Shown in pieces: positions 58,895-64,000 of a stretch of DNA of 64,000 bases. The notes under the pieces were generated by a model, which had not been told where the DNA came from, made no database searches, and worked only from the letters and a program-made list of their open reading frames with translations. The DNA is from Rhinopithecus roxellana. Its lineage: Eukaryota; Chordata; Mammalia; Primates; Cercopithecidae. The position numbers and the translations under genes were made by a program. The stretch's first letter is position 1, and each line of letters begins with the position of its first letter. Location of the stretch: NCBI RefSeq assembly GCF_007565055.1, contig NC_044562.1, positions 52,834,250 through 52,898,249 on the forward strand, read 5' to 3'.

Positions 58895-61245
58895 GCCTTT
58901 AGAAATCGTGAATCCCATGCACGCGCCTTTATTGTAAAAGTTAAAGACTTTCCAAAGAGCAATGAGTCCCTCTGAGGTCATATGTTCAGGTTGAAATGAG
59001 GTTCTAAGAGATCAGGTATCTTCTCAGATCATGTAAGTCTTCCTGCAATGAGAACATCTAAACAAAATGAGCTAAAAGTGAAATGTGCCTTTTTCTATTC
59101 TTTCAATATCTGAATAATTTTGTGGAATATATTTACTATTTATTGTTAATAAACATCCCTCATTTGTTATCTAGTCTTTCATACAAAATACACGTGCAAA
59201 TGTTCTGAAGTGAAACCATGACTCATTTCTTTCTCCTTGTAACCTTGCTTTATAGATGTAGAAAGCAGTTTCTTTTTGAAGTTCAGTGTGGACTTGAAAG
59301 TACAGTTTCTATAGAAACAAATACTAGAGATCAGGTTAGATGAGTTGTACATATTTCAGGCACTTGGACCTTATCTCTCATCCCACCAGTCAGAATCTTC
59401 CTCATTCGTCTTCTCTAGGCATTGTTTACAAGCTTTGTCTTACAGACTGATATTAATTTTATGATTGTGATAGGTAACAGGATGTTACATAGGGCTCTTG
59501 CTGTTTGGGTTTCTGCTAAGGCCCAAACAAGAGTTGGCAAGTATGTCCGCACCTTCAAAATGAAGTGCTAACCGAGTTCAACAGACTGGTACAAGAGGGA
59601 GACTTTGCTTCTATTATCAAACTACCCTTCTAGCTTTTAGAGAAGTTAAGAAAGCTGAAGAGAGGAGAAAGGGTTTAAAGGAGGATTCTTAAAGGGGAGT
59701 GTCATTGGACTGTGATTCTCTCTGAGGAACAGAGGGTTGAAAGGTGTACCCTTGTTACCTCAAGTCAAGTGAGAGGGGCTTTGAGGAGGCCATGCACAGA
59801 GTCTCCTATGCATCTCCCATATGAACTACAGTCATGCCTGAGAGTCTTATGATGACAGGTGACTGGCTGTAGCAACCCATGGTGACAGAGGAAAGTTCTG
59901 CTCTTGGAAGTAACTGCATGGCCTACAGGGACCCAGATGAGGATTACATGTGAGAACTATCTGGGGTTTTCTTGGGTTCTGTCCCAGAAGGCTGCTGGAG
60001 GGTTAAGGAGGCCTCAGCTGAAAGTCTAGCGGTGACTAGATAATCAGGGTGACTAGGTAATCAGTGGCTGAGGGAGAAACAATGGAACCAGCAGAGAACT
60101 TGAGAAGTGTAGCTGAGATATCTCTAGAGATGAGGGATCTCAGAAGAGCCCAAGAAAATACCCACAAGAGAAAGCGTCCCTGTAAACACTTGCCAAACCC
60201 AGAGAATTGAAGTCATGGACCTTTCAAGGGGGAGGAAAAACAATCAGTCCCACAAAACAGCTCTAAATGACTGTGAGGGAGACACAAAAAAGCTGGTTTC
60301 TGATTTGTGAATATGTTTTATTTCCTTTTAAAAATACCCAAATATCCTTATGTGTAGGGAGGATTCTATTGTCAGGTGACAATTCATTTTTTATAATGAA
60401 GAGAGAGTCTATGGAGGCCATTTACCCACATGCTATGTCATATGTATCACATACATGTACACAGACTCCCATCATTTAAAAATTAAAAAGTATTTTTCTG
60501 CATATTTTAAGCATTCTCTCAACTAATAAACATCAACTCAAGGCAGTGTGGCAAAAACTATTGCTGTAATTGGAAACCTGTGTTTCAGCAAGGTGGTGAT
60601 TTACAATAGACAAAGCAAAACTGTTGAATTTTTCTTGCCTGTTCTTCAACTGTGCCTCTCATTCAAGTGGGGATGTATGTACACATGATGCAGTTTATAA
60701 CTCTCTGTCATCTGTCCACCACCATTACTAGTCTTTTCTAGGACTCAGAATTTAGGCAGCAGCTCACAAAAAGAACATAGGTCCTAGGGCACTTCTTTTG
60801 GTGCCAGAACACATGTTTTGGGATCAGAAAAAGATGCTCTCTCTTACAAACCATGGGTACATTGTAGTCCTGCCCTATATTCTGTCTCTTAGTAGAACAT
60901 TTCTACTTAAAAGTTATGACTTCATTGCAGTCTCTAATTTTCTTTATAATTTTACCTTCAAATAAATTCCCCTTTTCAACTTCCTTATTCTGGTAAATGA
61001 CAGCACTGTTTTCCTGAATTACTATGAATCAAAATCATTGTCATTTTTTTACTTCTCCATCTACTGTGCATTTAACATCCAAGTCGTGCTCTCTACATTT
61101 TTCAAACAGCTCCCATAAATGTATCTTCTTTAGCAGTTTTAGAAAGTTTCACTAGTTGCCTGAATTTTTTCAGTCTGCAAAGTTGTTTTCCCAGCCTCCT
61201 GGTTCTCCTCTCTTCTGGTTTATCTTGTGCATAGCAAACAAATTT
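58895..61245. other. Intergenic unique sequence
   Basis: I see no gene. A near-perfect tandem pair of GGTGACTAGATAATCA type lies at 60031-60063. The frame at 60267-60479 has no family features. Confidence 0.5.
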
Positions 61246-61249
61246 CTCT

Positions 61250-61425
61250 TTCTGAAACACAACTTCTGTTTATCACTCTGTTGTTAAGGACTATTTTGTG
61301 GCTTCCACTGACCTCAGAATAAATGAAAAACTTCAGATGGAATTATAATACCATTAAGGCAGATGCAGTCTCTCTGAACCTCACCCGTTACATACTTTAA
61401 TCTTACTCCTGTAAAATGCCTTTAT
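61250..61425 (+). repeat. L2-like fragment, cut by the L1
   Basis: TTAAGGACTATTTTGTGGC...ACCTCAGAATAAATG...ACTTCAGATGGAATTATAAT resembles the L2 segment seen at 13.9 and 26.4 kb. It ends at the L1 5' end. Confidence 0.4.
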
Positions 61426-61885
61426 GGTGTAGGGGGGCAGTTCCAAGATGGCCGAATAGGAACAGCTCTGGTCTACAGCTCCTAGCGTGAGTGAGGGAGA
61501 AGACGGGTGATTTCTGCATTTCCAACTGAGGCACCGGGTTCAACTCACTGGGGCGTGTTGGACCATGGGTGCAGGACAGTGGGTGCAGCCCACTGAGTGA
61601 GAACCAAAGCAGGGCAAGGCATCGCCTCACCCAGGAAGCGCAAAGTGTAAGGGAGTTCCCTTTCCTAGCCAAGGGAAGCGGTGACACACAGCACCCGGAA
61701 AATCGGGTCATTCCCACCCTAATACTGAGCTTTTCCAAGGGTCTTAGCAAATGGTACACCAGGAGATTATATCCTGTGCCTGGCTTGAAGGGTCCCACAT
61801 GCACGGAGCCTCGCTCATTGCTAGCACAGTAGTCTGAGATCAAACTGCAAGGTGGCAGTGAGGCTAGGGGAGGGGTGCCCGCCAT
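61403..61885 (-). other. Antisense L1 ORF0 frame, extended into the flank
   Basis: On the minus strand an ATG at 61885-61883 lies at the position of the primate L1 ORF0 start (about 450 nt into the 5' UTR). The frame opens MAGTPPLASLPPCSLISDYC, as ORF0 does in my memory of it. Known human ORF0 is about 70 codons. Here the frame runs 160 codons without a stop, crosses the L1 5' boundary at 61432, and ends in the flank at 61405-61403. The open frame also extends 23 codons upstream of this ATG. L1 antisense promoter activity would be needed for expression. Confidence 0.6.
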
Positions 61886-62459
61886 TGCTGAGGCTTGAGT
61901 AGGTAAACAAAGCAGCCAGGAAGCTTGAACTGGGTGGAGCCCACCACAGCTCAAAGAGGCCTACCTGCCTCTGTAGACTCCACCTCTGGGGGCAGGGCAT
62001 AGCTGAACAAAAGGCAGCAGAAACCTCTGCAGATTTAAATGTCCCTGTCTGACAGTTTTGAAGAGAGTAGTGGTTCTCCCAGCACAGAGTTTGAGATCTG
62101 AGAATGGACAGACTGCCCCATCAAGTGGGTCCCTAACCCCCGAGGAGCCTAACTGGGAGGCATCCCCCAGTAGGGGCAGACTGACACCTCACACGGCTGG
62201 GTACACCTCTGAGATGAAGATTCCAGAGGAAAAATCAGGCAGCAACATTTGCTGCTCAGCAATATCCACTGTTCTGCAGCCTCTGCTGCTGATACCCAGG
62301 CAGACAGGGTCTGGGGTGGACCTCCAGCAACCCCAACAGACCTGCAGCTGAGGGTCCTGACTGTTAGAAGGAAAACTAACAGACAGAAAGGACATCCACA
62401 CCAAAACCCCATCAGTACGTCACCATCATCAAAGACCAAAGGTAGATAAAACCACAAAG

Positions 62460-63476
62460 ATGGGGGAAAAACAGAGCAGAAAACCTGAAAATTCTAAAAA
62501 TCAGAGCGCCTCTCCCCCTCCAAAGGAACACAGCTCCTCGCCAACAATGGAACAAACCTGGACGGAGAATGACTTTGATGAGTTGAGAGAAGAAGGCTTC
62601 AGATGATCAAACTTCTCCGAGCTAAAGAAGGAAGTTTGAAACTATCGCAAAGAAGCTAAAAACATTGAAAAAACATTAGACGAATGGCTAACTAGAATAA
62701 CCAATGTAGAGAAGTCCTTAAATGACCTGATGGAGCTGAAAACCATGGCATGAAAACTACATGACAAATGCACAAGCTTCAGTAACCGATTCAATCAACT
62801 GGAAGAAAGGGTATCAGTGATTGAAGATCAAATGAATGAAATGAAGCAAGAAGAGAAGTTTAGAGAAAGAAGAGTAAAAAGAAACGAACAAAGCCTCCAA
62901 GAAATATGGGACTATGTGAAAAGACCAAATCTATGTCTGATTGGTGTACCTGAAAGTGACAGGAAGAATGGAACCAAGTAGGAAAACACTCTGCAGGATA
63001 TTATCCAGGAGAACTTCCCCAACCTAGCAAGGCAGGCCAACATTCAAATTCAGGAAATACAGAGAACACCAAAAAGATACTCCTTGAGAAGAGCAACTCC
63101 AAGACACATAACTGTCAGATTCACCAAAGTCAAAATGAAGGAAAAAATGTTAAGGGCAGTCAGAGAGAAAGATCAGGTTACCCACAAAGGGAAGCCCATC
63201 AGATTAACAGTGGATCTCTTGGCAGAAACTCTACAAGACAGAAGAGAGTGGAGGCCAATATTCAACATTCTTAAAGAAAAGAATTTTAAACCCAGAATTT
63301 CATATCTAGCCAAACTAAGTTTCATAAGTGAAGGAGAAATAAAATCCTTTACAGATAAGCAAATGCTTAGAGATTTTGTCACCACCAGGCCTGCCTTATA
63401 AGAGCTCCAGAAGGAAGCACTAAACATGGAAAGGAACAACTGGTAATAGCCACTGCAAAAACATGCCAAAATGTAA
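62460..63476 (+). pseudogene. L1 ORF1 (RNA-binding p40), disrupted
   Basis: The ATG at 62460 starts the ORF1 frame (GEKQSRKPENSKNQSASPPP). A CGA-to-TGA type stop follows at 62604-62606, after 48 codons. Further stops occur in the coiled-coil part (about 62751 and 62978), and TAA interrupts the C-terminal domain near 63399. The RRM/CTD stretch at 63084-63401 is otherwise recognisable (TVRFTKVKMKEKMLRAVREK). The ORF1 end is at 63474-63476. No functional product is expected. Confidence 0.9.
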
Positions 63477-63539
63477 AGACCATCAATGCTAGGAAGAAAC
63501 TGCATCAACCAACAAGCAAAATAACCAGCTAACATCTTA

Positions 63540-64000
63540 ATGACAGGATCAAATTCACAATTAACAATATTAACCTTAAGTGTAAATGGGCTAAATGCTC
63601 CAATTAAAAGACACAGACTGGCAAACTGGATAAAGAGTCAAGACCCATCAGTGTGCTGTATTCAGGAGACCCATCTCACGTGCAGAGACACACATAGGTT
63701 CAAAATAAAGGGATGGAGGAAGATCTACCAAGCAAATGGAAAACAAAAAAAAGACAGGGGTTGCAAACCTAGTCTCTGATAAAACAGACTTTAAACCAAC
63801 AAAGATCAAAAGAGACAAAGAAGACCATTACATAATGGTAAAGGGATCAATTCAACAAGAAGAGCTAACTATCCTAAATATATATGCACCCAATACAGGA
63901 GCACCCAGATTCATAAAGGAAGTCTTTAGAGACTTACAAAGAGACTTAGACTCCCACATAATAATAATGGGAGACCTTAACACCCCACTGTCAACATTAG
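63540..64000 (+). pseudogene. L1 ORF2 start (endonuclease domain), frameshifted, partial
   Basis: The ATG at 63540 begins the apurinic endonuclease domain (MTGSNSQLTILTLSVNGLNA), with the catalytic Glu in CCIQETHL. An altered A-run near 63745 shifts the frame and gives a stop at 63777-63779. The downstream sequence continues as L1 ORF2 in another frame to the window edge. The inter-ORF spacer is 63477-63539. Confidence 0.88.

Larger units (their letters stand above)
61432..64000 (+). mobile_element. 5' end of a primate L1 (L1PA, older than L1PA3), runs off the window
   Basis: It has a complete-looking 5' UTR starting GGGGGCAGTTCCAAGATGGC, about 1.03 kb to the ORF1 ATG. ORF1, the inter-ORF spacer and the first 460 nt of ORF2 follow. 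The 5' UTR keeps the 129-bp segment (about 62205-62333) that is missing from L1PA3 and younger human L1, so it belongs to L1PA4 or older, or to a monkey lineage that kept it. The 5' YY1-type site (AAGATGGCC) is intact. Confidence 0.93.

Noticed and set aside
1..64000. CRISPR array, operon, phage or bacterial defence system
   Set aside because: No regularly spaced repeats, no compact co-directional genes and no prokaryotic promoter or ribosome-site pattern are present. The DNA is primate throughout.
1..64000. tRNA, snRNA or microRNA genes
   Set aside because: I saw no A/B-box tRNA body or U6/7SK-like start. A covariance-model search would be needed to exclude small diverged copies. The histidine-tRNA-like word at 49120 is a retroviral primer site.

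Overview
The window is ordinary primate nuclear DNA: AT-rich, intron-bearing and full of Alu, L1, L2, MIR, hAT and ERV copies. It carries the 5' end of the integrin alpha-4 gene (ITGA4, CD49d) on the minus strand. Exons 1 to 4 (19869-19673, 19328-19207, 3114-3008, 2915-2786) join in frame with GT/AG borders and encode residues 1-185 plus the first base of the next codon. Exon 5 lies beyond the left edge. Compared with the human protein as I remember it, the sequence differs at four positions (Pro48, Val68, Arg99, Met168). Two AluY copies carry a GGCTCAAGC variant that I associate with Old World monkey AluY. The source is therefore probably a macaque-like monkey rather than human, but this is inference.

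Layout. 1-2785 is intron 4, beginning with an L1 nested inside another L1. 2786-3114 holds exons 4 and 3 around a 92-nt intron. 3115-19206 is the 16-kb intron 2, with scattered old repeats, one full AluY, a CA microsatellite and a strong CTCF-type motif at 10389. About 19200-20480 is the CpG island with exon 2, intron 1, exon 1 and the presumed promoter. Everything to the right of that is upstream of ITGA4.

Upstream region (20.5-64 kb). I recognise no other cellular gene here. It contains L2, L1, Alu and MER5-type copies, an MSTA solo LTR inserted in an L2 with a clean 5-bp duplication, an ERV1-type solo LTR (43.8-44.4 kb), and a HERV-H-type provirus (48750-54996) lying inside an older ERV1 LTR. 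An MLT1 LTR follows at 58.5 kb, then the 5' end of a primate L1 (61432 to the right edge). The provirus has both LTRs, a His-tRNA primer site, broken gag-pro-pol and almost no env. Stop codons, frameshifts and lost catalytic residues show that it is defective. The L1 is also defective in ORF1 and ORF2, but its antisense ORF0 frame is unusually long and reads through into the flank.

I found no CRISPR array, RNA gene, operon or other novel multi-gene system. The points most worth a second look are the extended antisense L1 ORF0, the overlapping upstream ORF at the ITGA4 start, the doubled CACGTG inside the intron 1 acceptor region, the CTCF motif, and an exon-like ORF at 58.25 kb.
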